Of a stretch of DNA of 64,000 nucleotides, positions 1-7,801 are shown in pieces; the stretch's first letter is position 1, and every line of letters begins with the position of its first letter. The notes under the pieces are model-generated. The model was not told the DNA's origin. It did no database searches and was given only the letters and a program-made list of their open reading frames with translations. Both the position numbers and the translations under genes were made by a program. This DNA comes from an uncultured Rhodospirillaceae bacterium (GTDB lineage Bacteria; Pseudomonadota; Alphaproteobacteria; Azospirillales; Azospirillaceae), in NCBI GenBank assembly GCA_937927415.1, contig CALBDS010000061.1:124001-188000 (forward strand), given 5' to 3'.

Positions 1-1010
1 TCGGGGGACATTTCGGCCGCACCGACCGGCTCCTTGTAGGCGACCAGCGCGGCGCGGACTACGTTGCCGATCCCCCGCAGTCCGCGCTCCAGCAGCGCGG
101 CCGAGCGCTGGCGCACGGCGTCGTCGCTGCCATGGCGCTTCAGGGTGTCCACAGCCGTCAGCATGCCGCCGAGCGGGTTGTTCACCTCGTGCGCCATGCC
201 GGACGCCAAGCGCCCCAGCAGCGCCAGCTTCTCCTCGTCGGCCAACCGGGTGGCCAGCGCCTCCCGCTCGGCGACGGCGCGGGCCATGGCGTTGAAGCGG
301 TGGAACAGGCGGCCGAACTCGTTCCGTTCCTCGGCAATGAAGCGGCGCGGGATCGGCTCGACCGCCCCGGCCCGGACGCGCTCGACGTACTCGTCGAGGA
401 TGCCGAGGGGGCGCAGCAGACGACCGACCACCGCGTAGCCCACCGCCGCGAACAGCACGATGAGGCCGCCGTTGACGGCCAGCAAGGTGCCGAGCACGTC
501 CCGCCGCACGGCGATCAGTGGTGCGATGTCGATCTCGCTCAGAACGTGACCGATCACCGTGGCGCCGCTGCCGATGGGCCGGTGGAACCACGCCAAGCGG
601 CGTTCGTCGTCGATGACGAGATCGGCGGAGGGCTCGAGGCGCGAACGCAACTCGGGCGGCAGCGTGGTCCCGACCGGGAAGTCTTTCGGGTCGGTGGCGG
701 CGAGCACCGAAGCGTCGGGAAGCGTCACGATGAGAAGGCGGGTCGTTTCACCGCCGTCGCGGCGCCGCACGCGGTCGAGGACGTCGAACGTCTCCCACAC
801 GTCCTGGCGCGCAACATGCGGCTGGAGCGCCACGGCCAGCGCGTCGAGATGGGCGGCGGACAGCTGGCGAAGGTGCGCCTCCTGGTCTGCCGTCAGGCGC
901 GTCAGGACGGAGTAGGAGGCGGCAGTGCCGACCATGGCCATGAGGGCGGCCACGAGGAGCGGCACCTTCACGGTCAGCGGCCAAGCGCGAAGAGGCGGAA
1001 GGCGGTTCAT
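1..1010 (-). CDS. Sensor histidine kinase, C-terminus beyond the window start
   Basis: Membrane sensor kinase read on the minus strand; only the first ~336 residues are in the window. The protein begins MNRLPPLRAW, has a first membrane helix at about residues 14-33, a periplasmic sensor region, a second helix at about residues 175-195, a HAMP-like linker, and a HisKA H-box GMAHEVNNPLGG whose phospho-accepting His is about residue 274. The ATP-binding domain lies outside. Its ATG overlaps the stop of the upstream binding-protein gene (ATGA, 1007-1010), so the two are translationally coupled. This pairing suggests the periplasmic protein presents a ligand to the kinase, as AioX does for AioS in arsenite sensing. 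The location next to an arsenic operon supports an arsenic-related input, but that is inference. No response regulator is visible in the window. Confidence 0.88.
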   Translation of the reverse strand, partial: MNRLPPLRAWPLTVKVPLLVAALMAMVGTAASYSVLTRLTADQEAHLRQLSAAHLDALAVALQPHVARQDVWETFDVLDRVRRRDGGETTRLLIVTLPDASVLAATDPKDFPVGTTLPPELRSRLEPSADLVIDDERRLAWFHRPIGSGATVIGHVLSEIDIAPLIAVRRDVLGTLLAVNGGLIVLFAAVGYAVVGRLLRPLGILDEYVERVRAGAVEPIPRRFIAEERNEFGRLFHRFNAMARAVAEREALATRLADEEKLALLGRLASGMAHEVNNPLGGMLTAVDTLKRHGSDDAVRQRSAALLERGLRGIGNVVRAALVAYKEPVGAAEMSP

Positions 1011-1915
1011 GCGTGCGCCTTCACGAAGTCGCTCATGGCGGCGATCTCGTCGAAAAGGGACGGGGCGGCCGTGTCGAATCCGTCCAGACGCAACGTCCGC
1101 AGAACCTCCTGTCCGACCGGATCCTCCGGCATCGCCAGCAGGGCCTTCTGGAGGCTGTGGATCTCCGGGCTGTCCCGGCGCCCGGCCAAGCAGGCGATCG
1201 GCGGGAAGCCCAGCCATTCCGAGCGGTGCAGCACGCGGGTTCCGGCAACCAGGGTTGGTTCGGTTTCCGCCATGACATCCCAGACGTAACCGTCCACGCT
1301 GCCGCTCTGGGCCAAACCGCTGGCGACGGCGCGCACGACGTTCCGGTGGCCGTAGGTGAAGAAGCTGCGCCGGAAGAAGCTGGCCGGGGTTTCCTTCCTG
1401 GTCGCCAGCAGGTACCGGGTGACCAGGAAACCCGAGTTGCTGTCCGGGTCGGAAAAGGCATGCACGTGCCCACGTGCGCCGTCGAGGTCCGCGGCCGCGT
1501 CCCCCGCCTGCACGATGACGTAGGACTGATACAAGGGACGGCTGCGGTAAACCGGGACGGCGACCAGGGAGAGCTGGTCGCGGAACTGCACGAAGGGGAA
1601 ACCGCAGATCCAGGCCGCGTCGACCTGACCGGTCAGCAGCAACGTGGTGATCTCTTGGTAGGTTCGCCGCTTCACCAGCGCCACGGGGCGCGCAAGACGG
1701 CCCGTGAGGTAGCGCTCGAGCGCGCCGAGCAGTTCGGTGTCGGAGTCCAGGAAGACCGGGGTCAAGCCGAAACGAAGTGGCGGTAGTCCGGGTGATGCGG
1801 CCATCACCGTTGCCGGGATCGCCAGCAACCCGAGCGCGCTGAACGCGCGCAGGACCGACCGTCGGGTCCAGTCCACACGGCGGGCCTCATGCCTTGGCTT
1901 CTGCCAGTCCGGCAT
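1007..1915 (-). CDS. Tat-exported PhnD/AioX-like periplasmic binding protein
   Basis: 302-residue periplasmic binding protein of the phosphate/phosphite/phosphonate (PhnD-like) superfamily. The N-terminus carries a twin-arginine signal (TRRSVLRAF, then a hydrophobic stretch ending near VMAA). The mature part has typical two-lobe features (LRFGLTPVF; TGQVDAAWICGFPF; VHAFSDPDSNSGFLVTRY). The ATG at 1915 was chosen because GGGAGGAAG lies just upstream and the Tat signal follows; a longer reading upstream crosses the divergent arsR promoter. There is no ABC permease or ATPase beside it; it is coupled to a sensor kinase instead. This is the arrangement of AioX, an arsenite-binding partner of AioS. 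A single Cys at residue 104 sits about where AioX proteins carry their arsenite-binding Cys, although the alignment is by eye. A phosphate or phosphonate ligand remains possible. Confidence 0.85.
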   Translation of the reverse strand: MPDWQKPRHEARRVDWTRRSVLRAFSALGLLAIPATVMAASPGLPPLRFGLTPVFLDSDTELLGALERYLTGRLARPVALVKRRTYQEITTLLLTGQVDAAWICGFPFVQFRDQLSLVAVPVYRSRPLYQSYVIVQAGDAAADLDGARGHVHAFSDPDSNSGFLVTRYLLATRKETPASFFRRSFFTYGHRNVVRAVASGLAQSGSVDGYVWDVMAETEPTLVAGTRVLHRSEWLGFPPIACLAGRRDSPEIHSLQKALLAMPEDPVGQEVLRTLRLDGFDTAAPSLFDEIAAMSDFVKAHA

Positions 1916-2093
1916 GTCTTCCTCCCAGCCGGTCCGGCTGGGGACACCGTGCAGCGTCGCGCGCCGGTATCCCGCCCGGGCCGTCATGTTTGGAGACCAC
2001 GCTATCAGTGGCATGACCATATCCGCAAGGACGCGGATGATCCGTCGCCAAGCACCCTCAGCCAAACATACTTCAATGATTTTGGTAACACCG

Positions 2094-2122
2094 TTGGATT
2101 GCCTGCAACTCTGTGCTACATT
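2094..2122 (+). promoter_or_regulatory. Candidate promoter of the first arsR
   Basis: TTGGAT (2094-2099), a 17-bp spacer and TACATT (2117-2122) precede the arsR ATG at 2129. The predicted transcription start would fall at or next to the ATG and there is no good Shine-Dalgarno, so a nearly leaderless mRNA is possible. ArsR autorepression here is expected from the family but no operator was identified with confidence. Confidence 0.4.
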
Positions 2123-2128
2123 AGGCTT

Positions 2129-2434
2129 ATGGCACTGGAACGCACAGCAGAACGCCTCGAAGCGCTGGGGCATGTCACCCGGCTGGAGATCTATCGCCTG
2201 CTCGTCCGCGCGGGTGAAGACGGACTGGCTGTTGGCGACCTCCAGAAGCGCGTCGGGATCCCGCTCACGACCTTGTCGCACCACCTGCGCAAGCTCGTGC
2301 TGGTCGACCTGGTCACCCAGGAACGCCGCGGGACCACACTGATTTGCCGTGCCAACTACGACACCATGCGCGCGGTGCTCAGGTTCATGACCGAGGAATG
2401 CTGCGCCGACGCCAAAGGGTGCAAGGCCGCGTAG
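2129..2434 (+). CDS. arsR: ArsR-family arsenic-responsive repressor (first copy)
   Basis: 101-residue winged-helix repressor that should release DNA on binding As(III). The HTH lies at about residues 35-65 (VGDLQKRVGIPLTTLSHHLRKL) with a wing ending near residue 72. The metalloid site is at the C-terminus: C91, C92 and C98 (ECCADAKGC). This is the spacing known for the Acidithiobacillus ferrooxidans-type ArsR rather than the ELCVCDL helix site of plasmid R773 ArsR. The start is the ATG at 2129; the open frame runs further upstream but that part encodes no recognisable domain. The gene faces away from the binding-protein/kinase pair and leads toward the second arsR, 305 bp downstream. Confidence 0.93.
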   Translation: MALERTAERLEALGHVTRLEIYRLLVRAGEDGLAVGDLQKRVGIPLTTLSHHLRKLVLVDLVTQERRGTTLICRANYDTMRAVLRFMTEECCADAKGCKAA

Positions 2435-2628
2435 GCAGCGCGTCCCCGCGACGAACGCCGTCTTCTCCGCGACGCGGTCGCCGGGCTTCCTCACCCAACC
2501 CGGCCGCACCAACCTAGGCGCCATCGCCTCGGACTCGCCCTGCGGCTTGCTCCCGTGAGCATACTGGCCCCGATCCGCTTCCTATGCGGCGCCGATCTCC
2601 TATCATTTCGATAACCGTTGAAGCGTTG

Positions 2629-2657
2629 TTGACGGGGCATGAGCTCGCAGTTATTTT
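2629..2657 (+). promoter_or_regulatory. Candidate sigma70-type promoter of the main ars operon
   Basis: TTGACG (2629-2634), exactly 17 bp, then TATTTT (2652-2657), placed 80-110 bp before the second arsR start. It lies in the 305-bp gap (2435-2739) between the two arsR genes, the most AT-rich part of this region. The gap contains no convincing gene. It probably holds the ArsR operator, possibly around the AACGTT-centred palindrome just after the -10 box. Confidence 0.5.
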
Positions 2658-2739
2658 AACGTTATTGGAAGCATTGAATTGATGCGCCGCGAACGTGGCA
2701 CCCGTTCGACGTCCTCGTCCGCACACAAAGGACTCTGTC

Positions 2740-3132
2740 ATGGAGAAGAAGGCCGTCCTGTCGGCGCTGTCCGCGCTCTCGCAGGAAACCCGCCTGGACA
2801 TCTTCCGCCTGCTCGTCCAGGCCGGTCCGGAGGGACGCGCGGCGGGCGCTATCGCCGAGGCCCTCGGCGTCAGCCCGGCCACACTCTCGTTCCATCTAAC
2901 GCAACTCACGCACGCTGAGCTGATCGTTCAGCGGCGCGAGGGCCGTTCGCTGATCTACTCGGCCGACTTCGACCAGATGAACGGCCTTGTCGGCTTCCTA
3001 GCCGAGAACTGCTGCGGCCGTCCGGCCAATCCCGCCACCTGTGCCCCCGTCTGTGCGCCGTCACCGGAGGCAGCCAACGGGCCAGAAAAGGCGGGGAATG
3101 CAACCACACCGCTTCCGCGTTGCGGCTGCTGA
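2740..3132 (+). CDS. arsR: ArsR-family arsenic-responsive repressor (second copy)
   Basis: 130-residue ArsR/SmtB repressor, the first gene after the likely operon promoter. The HTH covers about residues 36-66 (AIAEALGVSPATLSFHLTQL). As in the first copy, a Cys pair sits at residues 91-92 (ENCCG), followed by C101 and C105, and the chain ends in CGC. Several Cys are therefore available for As(III) or Sb(III). The ATG at 2740 gives the canonical N-terminus MEKKAVLSALSAL; a longer frame from 2695 adds only basic, low-complexity residues. The two ArsR paralogues differ enough that they probably have different inducer affinity or control different promoters. arsC follows 50 bp downstream. Confidence 0.93.
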   Translation: MEKKAVLSALSALSQETRLDIFRLLVQAGPEGRAAGAIAEALGVSPATLSFHLTQLTHAELIVQRREGRSLIYSADFDQMNGLVGFLAENCCGRPANPATCAPVCAPSPEAANGPEKAGNATTPLPRCGC

Positions 3133-3182
3133 CGCGATACCCCGCGGGGGCATCGAGGCGGCCCAAGCACATGGAGAGAACA

Positions 3183-3695
3183 ATGGCCGAGGACCGGGTC
3201 TACAACGTCCTGTTCCTGTGCACGCACAACAGCGCGCGCAGCGTCATGGCGGAGTGCATCTTGAACCGCGCGGGCAAGGGCCGCTTCCGCGCCTTCAGCG
3301 CGGGCAGCCAGCCGTCCGGGCGTATCAACCCGTACGTTCGTGATCTGCTCGAGCGGCTCGGCTTCCCCACGGCCGAGCTGCGCTCGAAAACCTGGGATGA
3401 GTTCGGCACGCCGGACGCGCCCCACATGGACTTCGTCTTCACCGTCTGCGACAGCGCCGCGGGCGAGGTCTGCCCGGTGTGGCCCGGCCATCCCACCACC
3501 GCTCACTGGGGCTTCCCCGATCCCTCAAGTGCCCAGGGAACTGACGCCGAGAAGGCGGCTTTCACGGCTGAAGTGTTCCGCCAGATTGAGCGCCGCCTCC
3601 AAGCGTTCATGAGCCTGCCCATCGCCTCGCTCGATCGGCTGGCGCTCAAGCAGAAGCTGGACGAGATGGGCCGCGAAACCGGAGGCCAGGCATGA
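3183..3695 (+). CDS. arsC: Arsenate reductase, low-molecular-weight phosphatase family
   Basis: 170-residue cytoplasmic arsenate reductase that converts As(V) to As(III). The phosphatase-type P-loop CTHNSARS starts at C13 with R19, and a second Cys pair at C89 and C96 (TVCDSAAGEVCP) is placed to relay the disulfide, as in thioredoxin-type ArsC enzymes. The ATG at 3183 was chosen because GGAGA lies 5-6 bp upstream; the in-frame ATG at 3171 would contain that ribosome site. Its stop overlaps the next gene's start (ATGA at 3692-3695), indicating coupled translation. The product As(III) would be expelled by the Acr3 pump encoded downstream. Confidence 0.94.
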   Translation: MAEDRVYNVLFLCTHNSARSVMAECILNRAGKGRFRAFSAGSQPSGRINPYVRDLLERLGFPTAELRSKTWDEFGTPDAPHMDFVFTVCDSAAGEVCPVWPGHPTTAHWGFPDPSSAQGTDAEKAAFTAEVFRQIERRLQAFMSLPIASLDRLALKQKLDEMGRETGGQA

Positions 3696-4606
3696 CGCGC
3701 ACCGTCACGCGCCTGACCGATGGGGACCTGCCGCCCCTTGCCGAACTGCTGGCGACGAATGGCCTTCCGACCGATGACCTAGCCATGCCTGGGCGGCGCT
3801 TCTGGCGCGTGGAGGACGAGGGCGGACTGCTCGGGTACGGCGGGCTGGAGGCTTACGGACCGGACGGCTTGCTGCGTTCCGTCGTCGTGCCGCCCGTCCG
3901 GCGTGGCAGCGGCGCCGGACGGGCCGTGGTTGCCGCGGTGAGTGACGAGGCCCGCGGACTGGGCGTTGAACGGCTCTGGCTGCTAACGACGACCGCAGCC
4001 GATGTCTTCGGGCACCTGGGATTTCAACGCACGGATCGGGCTTCCGCGCCCCCCGACATCGCGGCGAGCGCCCAGTTCGCGAGCCTGTGCCCAAGCAGCG
4101 CCGTCTGCATGCGCCGCAACCTCATCCCCTCGACCGAACCGGCACCGGTTCCGAAACGGACTCGAACATTCATGACCGACATCACCATCTTCCACAACCC
4201 GGCCTGCGGCACGTCGCGCAACACGCTGGCGCTGATCCGTAACAGCGGCGTCGAGCCGACCGTGGTCGAGTACCTGAAGACGCCGCCCAGCCGCGAGCAG
4301 CTGGCCGACCTCATCCGCCGCATGGGCGTGCCGGTGCGCGCCGTGCTGCGCGAGAAGGGCACGCCCTACGCCGAGCTTGGCCTGGATGCCCCGTCGTTGA
4401 CCGACAACCAGCTGCTCGACGCCATGATGGCCCACCCCATCCTCATCAACCGGCCCATCGTCGTGACGCCGCTCGGAGTGCGCCTGTGCCGCCCCTCCGA
4501 GGCGGTGCTGGACATTCTCCCCGACCCGCAGCGCGGCCCCTTCACGAAGGAGGACGGCGAGCGGGTCGTCGACGAAGCCGGAAACCGCATCAGCACGGCT
4601 TCCTGA
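3692..4606 (+). CDS. ArsN2-type acetyltransferase fused to glutaredoxin-type arsenate reductase
   Basis: 304-residue fusion. Residues 1 to about 145 are a GNAT N-acetyltransferase of the ArsN2 group (acetyl-CoA region VVVPPVRRGSGAGRAVV). A Pro/Arg-rich linker (about 146-160) follows. Residues 161 to about 280 are an ArsC of the Grx-dependent family: MTDITIFHNPACGTSRNT, with catalytic Cys at residue 172, equivalent to Cys12 of R773 ArsC, and the RPIVVTPLGVRLCRP substrate region. There is no stop or frameshift between the halves. An in-frame ATG at 4172 could also yield free ArsC. The operon therefore encodes two mechanistically different arsenate reductases. The acetyltransferase half may modify organoarsenicals, but its substrate is not established by sequence. 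Confidence 0.88.
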   Translation: MTRTVTRLTDGDLPPLAELLATNGLPTDDLAMPGRRFWRVEDEGGLLGYGGLEAYGPDGLLRSVVVPPVRRGSGAGRAVVAAVSDEARGLGVERLWLLTTTAADVFGHLGFQRTDRASAPPDIAASAQFASLCPSSAVCMRRNLIPSTEPAPVPKRTRTFMTDITIFHNPACGTSRNTLALIRNSGVEPTVVEYLKTPPSREQLADLIRRMGVPVRAVLREKGTPYAELGLDAPSLTDNQLLDAMMAHPILINRPIVVTPLGVRLCRPSEAVLDILPDPQRGPFTKEDGERVVDEAGNRISTAS

Positions 4607-4619
4607 CAGGATCATCGAC

Positions 4620-5696
4620 ATGACGGCTGACGTCCACGCCGCCGCCCCGGCGGCCCGCCCGGGCATGGGCACCTTCGAGCGCTATCTGAGCGTCTGGGTG
4701 GCGCTGTGCATCGTGGCAGGCATCGCGCTCGGCCACCTGATCCCCGGCTTTTTCCACGTGGTCGCCGCGGCCGAGGTGGCCAAGGTGAACCTGCCCGTGG
4801 CGGTGCTGATCTGGCTGATGATCGTGCCGATGCTGCTGAAGATCGACCTCGGCGCCCTTGGGCAGGTCAAGGAGCACTGGCGCGGCGTCGGCGTGACGCT
4901 GTTCATCAACTGGGCGGTCAAGCCCTTCTCGATGGCGCTGCTCGGCACGCTGTTCATCGGCCACCTGTTCGCGCCGCTGCTGCCCCAGGACCAAATCCCG
5001 TCCTACATCGCGGGCCTCATCCTGCTGGCCGCCGCGCCCTGCACGGCGATGGTCTTCGTCTGGTCGAACCTGTGTGAGGGCGAACCGCACTACACGCTGA
5101 GCCAGGTGGCGCTGAACGACATCATCATGGTCTTCGCCTTCGCCCCCCTGGTCGGCCTGCTGCTCGGCGTCGCCTCGATCACGGTGCCGTGGGACACGCT
5201 GTTCTTGTCGGTGGTGCTCTACATCGTCATCCCGGTGGTCGCCGCCCAGCTCTGGCGCCGCAGCCTGCTGGCCTCCGGCGGCGAGGCGGCGCTGAAGCGG
5301 ACCCTGGACGTGATCCAGCCGGTCTCCCTGGTGGCGCTGCTGACCACGCTGGTGCTGCTGTTCGGCTTCCAGGGCGAGCAGATCCTGGCCCAGCCCCTGG
5401 TCATCCTGCTGCTGGCCGTGCCCATCCTGATCCAGGTCTACTTCAACGCCGGGCTAGCCTACTGGCTGTCGCGCCGGTTCGGCGTGGCTTGGTGCGTCGC
5501 CGCCCCGGCGGCCCTGATCGGCGCCTCGAACTTCTTCGAGCTCGCCGTCGCCGCGGCCATCAGCCTGTTCGGCTTGGGCTCTGGCGCCGCGCTGGCCACC
5601 GTGGTCGGCGTGCTGGTCGAGGTGCCGGTGATGTTGTCGGTGGTGCGTATCGTCAAGGTGACCAAGTCCTGGTACGAGAGCGCCCGCGGGACCTGA
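4620..5696 (+). CDS. acr3: Acr3-family arsenite efflux transporter
   Basis: 358-residue inner-membrane carrier of the BART/ACR3 family with about ten hydrophobic helices. It extrudes As(III), and possibly Sb(III), using the proton motive force. The diagnostic APCTAMVFVWS motif contains Cys141, matching the essential Cys of characterised Acr3 proteins, and the C-terminal half has the IGASNFFELAVAAAISLFG signature. It starts 13 bp after the arsN2-arsC stop and its own stop overlaps a possible arsH start (TGATG). It is the export step for arsenite made by the two arsenate reductases. Confidence 0.95.
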   Translation: MTADVHAAAPAARPGMGTFERYLSVWVALCIVAGIALGHLIPGFFHVVAAAEVAKVNLPVAVLIWLMIVPMLLKIDLGALGQVKEHWRGVGVTLFINWAVKPFSMALLGTLFIGHLFAPLLPQDQIPSYIAGLILLAAAPCTAMVFVWSNLCEGEPHYTLSQVALNDIIMVFAFAPLVGLLLGVASITVPWDTLFLSVVLYIVIPVVAAQLWRRSLLASGGEAALKRTLDVIQPVSLVALLTTLVLLFGFQGEQILAQPLVILLLAVPILIQVYFNAGLAYWLSRRFGVAWCVAAPAALIGASNFFELAVAAAISLFGLGSGAALATVVGVLVEVPVMLSVVRIVKVTKSWYESARGT

Positions 5697-5734
5697 TGCC
5701 GCCCGCGACCAGCACGGAGCGACAGAGCGAGAGC

Positions 5735-6496
5735 ATGCCAGACATCGAGATCCCCGAGGACGACGACCTCCCCAGCCTAGACGAGCGGTTCTTCGACGTC
5801 CCCGACCTGGGAAAGCTCACCCCGGAGCGCCCGTCGACGCACCCGCCGCGCATCCTGCTGCTGTACGGTTCGCTGCGCGAGCGCTCCTACAGCCGCTTCC
5901 TGGCCCAGGAGGCCGCCCACCTCCTGCGACGCATGGGGGCGGAGACGCGGATCTTCGATCCCCGCGACTTGCCACTGCCGGACAGCGTGCCCGCCGACCA
6001 CCCCAAGGTCGCCGAACTGCGCGCCTTGTCGCTGTGGTCCGAGGGCCATGTTTGGGTCAGCCCGGAGCGGCACGGCACCATCACCGGTATCCTGAAGTGC
6101 CAGATCGACTGGCTGCCGCTGGTGAGCGGCGGCATCCGGCCGACGCAAGGGCGCACGTTGGCCATCATGCAGGTGTCCGGCGGTTCGCAGTCCTTCAACG
6201 CGGTCAACGCGATGCGGATGCTCGGGCGCTGGATGCGCATGGTGACGATCCCGAACCAGAGCAGCGTGCCGAAGGCCTTCCAGGAGTTCGATGAGGCCGG
6301 GCGCATGAAGCCGTCGCCCTACTACGACCGCGTCATCGACGTCATGGAAGAGCTCTTCAAGTTCACCTTGCTCGTCCGCGACCGCAGCGACTACCTGACG
6401 GATAGGTACAGCGAGCGCCGGGACGCGGCCCTGAAGGCCGAGACCGAGGCGCACGCCCTGGCGGCCGCCGCGATGAGCGGCGAGAAGAAGGCCTAG
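5735..6496 (+). CDS. arsH: ArsH NADPH-dependent FMN reductase / organoarsenical oxidase
   Basis: 253-residue flavoprotein with the FMN-binding loop YGSLRERSYS near the N-terminus, the SPERHGTITGILKCQIDWLP region, and the long ArsH tail (PYYDRVIDVMEELFKFT; LTDRYSERR). ArsH proteins oxidise trivalent organoarsenicals or act as flavin reductases. Two starts are possible: 5696, overlapping the acr3 stop as TGATG (266 residues), or 5735; the latter gives a length closer to the family and is listed. The TAG stop (6494-6496) is part of the CTAG duplicated by the insertion sequence that follows, so the reading frame is intact although the element abuts it. Confidence 0.93.
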   Translation: MPDIEIPEDDDLPSLDERFFDVPDLGKLTPERPSTHPPRILLLYGSLRERSYSRFLAQEAAHLLRRMGAETRIFDPRDLPLPDSVPADHPKVAELRALSLWSEGHVWVSPERHGTITGILKCQIDWLPLVSGGIRPTQGRTLAIMQVSGGSQSFNAVNAMRMLGRWMRMVTIPNQSSVPKAFQEFDEAGRMKPSPYYDRVIDVMEELFKFTLLVRDRSDYLTDRYSERRDAALKAETEAHALAAAAMSGEKKA

Positions 6497-7801
6497 CAGG
6501 GTGCGGAAAAAGGCTATGCCCGGCCTACCGGTCGTGATTCTCTCCGGTTGAAGAGACTGCGGCCGGAGAGGGGACGATGCGGGGATCGGACGAACACAGC
6601 GAGGGTCTGTTCAGCTATGTGAGCTGTGAGGCCCGTGTTCCGGCGAGCCATCCTCTACGACCGATCCGGGCCATCGTTGATGAAGCGCTGGAGGTGATGT
6701 CGCCGGCGTTCGAGGGGCTGTACTCGAAGATCGGTCGACCGTCGATCCCGCCGGAGAAGCTGCTGCGGACGCTTCTGCTCCAGGCCTTCTACTCGGTGCG
6801 CTCGGAACGCCAGCTGATGGAACAGCTCGACTACAACCTGCTGTTTCGCTGGTTCGTCGGCTTGTCGATGGACACCCCGGTGTGGGACGTTACCGTGTTC
6901 ACCAAGAACCGTGAGCGCCTGCTGGCCGGCGATGTGGCGGCCAAGTTCCTGGCCACCGTGCTGGGTCAACCCCGGGTCAAGGCGCTGCTGTCGGACGAGC
7001 ACTTCTCGGTGGATGGGACGCTGATCGAAGCCTGGGCGTCGGTGAAGAGCTTCCGGCCCAAGGACGGCAGCGGTGAGCCGCCGGGGCCGGGACGCAACGG
7101 CGATCGCGACTTCCATGGTGAGAAGCGGTCCAACGAAACCCATGCCTCGACCAGCGATCCCGAGGCGCGGCTGTACCGCAAGGGCAACGGGCAGCCGGCG
7201 AAGCTGGCCTTCATGGGCCACGCCCTGATGGAGAACCGGAACGCCCTGGTGGTGGATGTCCGGCTGACGGCAGCCACCGGCTTGGCCGAACGCGAGGCGG
7301 CGGTTTCCATGGTCGAGGCGATCCCCGGCCGTCACCGCATTACGGTGGGCGCCGACAAGGCTTACGACACCAAGGATTTCGTGGCGAACATGCGCGAGTT
7401 GGGCGCCGCTCCGCACGTCGCGCAGAACACGAGCAATCGCCGCTCGGCGATCGACGGCCGGACCACCCGCCACCCTGGCTATGCCGTGTCCTTGCGCATC
7501 CGCAAACGGATTGAGGAGCTGTTCGGCTGGATCAAGGGAGCTGGCTTGCGCAAAATGCGTCATCGCGGCACGGCCCGCGTCGGTTGGGTGTTCACCCTGA
7601 CCGCTACCGCCTACAACCTGATCCGCCTGCCTAAGCTGCTGGCGGCGGCATAATCATGCCCGGACTCCGCCTCAACGGCGGCTCCGGGCGTCTCGGAGCG
7701 CGAAAAAGCGCTCCATTCTGACAAAAACGGGCGCCAGAAACGCCATTTCCAAGCCTCAGCAGAGGCAAAAAGCCGGAATATGTTCGTTTTTCCGCGACCT
7801 G
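6497..7801 (+). mobile_element. IS5-family insertion sequence, 1305 bp, complete
   Basis: Terminal inverted repeats are visible: CAGGGTGCGGAAAAA at 6497-6511 and the complement of CAGGTCGCGGAAAAA at 7787-7801 (13 of 15 matching). The element is flanked on both sides by CTAG (6493-6496 and 7802-7805), the 4-bp YTAR-type target duplication typical of the IS5 group. One transposase gene fills it. The element separates intact arsH from a truncated recombinase gene. Confidence 0.92.
6577..7653 (+). CDS. IS5-family DDE transposase
   Basis: 358-residue transposase with an N-terminal DUF772-like domain (IGRPSIPPEKLLRTLLLQAFYSVRSER; LFRWFVGL) and a DDE catalytic domain: FSVDGTLIEAWAS (first Asp), ITVGADKAYDTKDF (second Asp) and RIEELFGWIKGAGLR (Glu). 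No frameshift or stop interrupts it, so the element may still be mobile. It starts at an ATG after GAGGGGAC, 80 bp inside the left end. Confidence 0.93.
   Translation: MRGSDEHSEGLFSYVSCEARVPASHPLRPIRAIVDEALEVMSPAFEGLYSKIGRPSIPPEKLLRTLLLQAFYSVRSERQLMEQLDYNLLFRWFVGLSMDTPVWDVTVFTKNRERLLAGDVAAKFLATVLGQPRVKALLSDEHFSVDGTLIEAWASVKSFRPKDGSGEPPGPGRNGDRDFHGEKRSNETHASTSDPEARLYRKGNGQPAKLAFMGHALMENRNALVVDVRLTAATGLAEREAAVSMVEAIPGRHRITVGADKAYDTKDFVANMRELGAAPHVAQNTSNRRSAIDGRTTRHPGYAVSLRIRKRIEELFGWIKGAGLRKMRHRGTARVGWVFTLTATAYNLIRLPKLLAAA

Noticed and set aside
5189..5734. N-terminal extension of arsH overlapping acr3
   Set aside because: It lies in a shadow frame of acr3; ArsH homology begins only after 5735.
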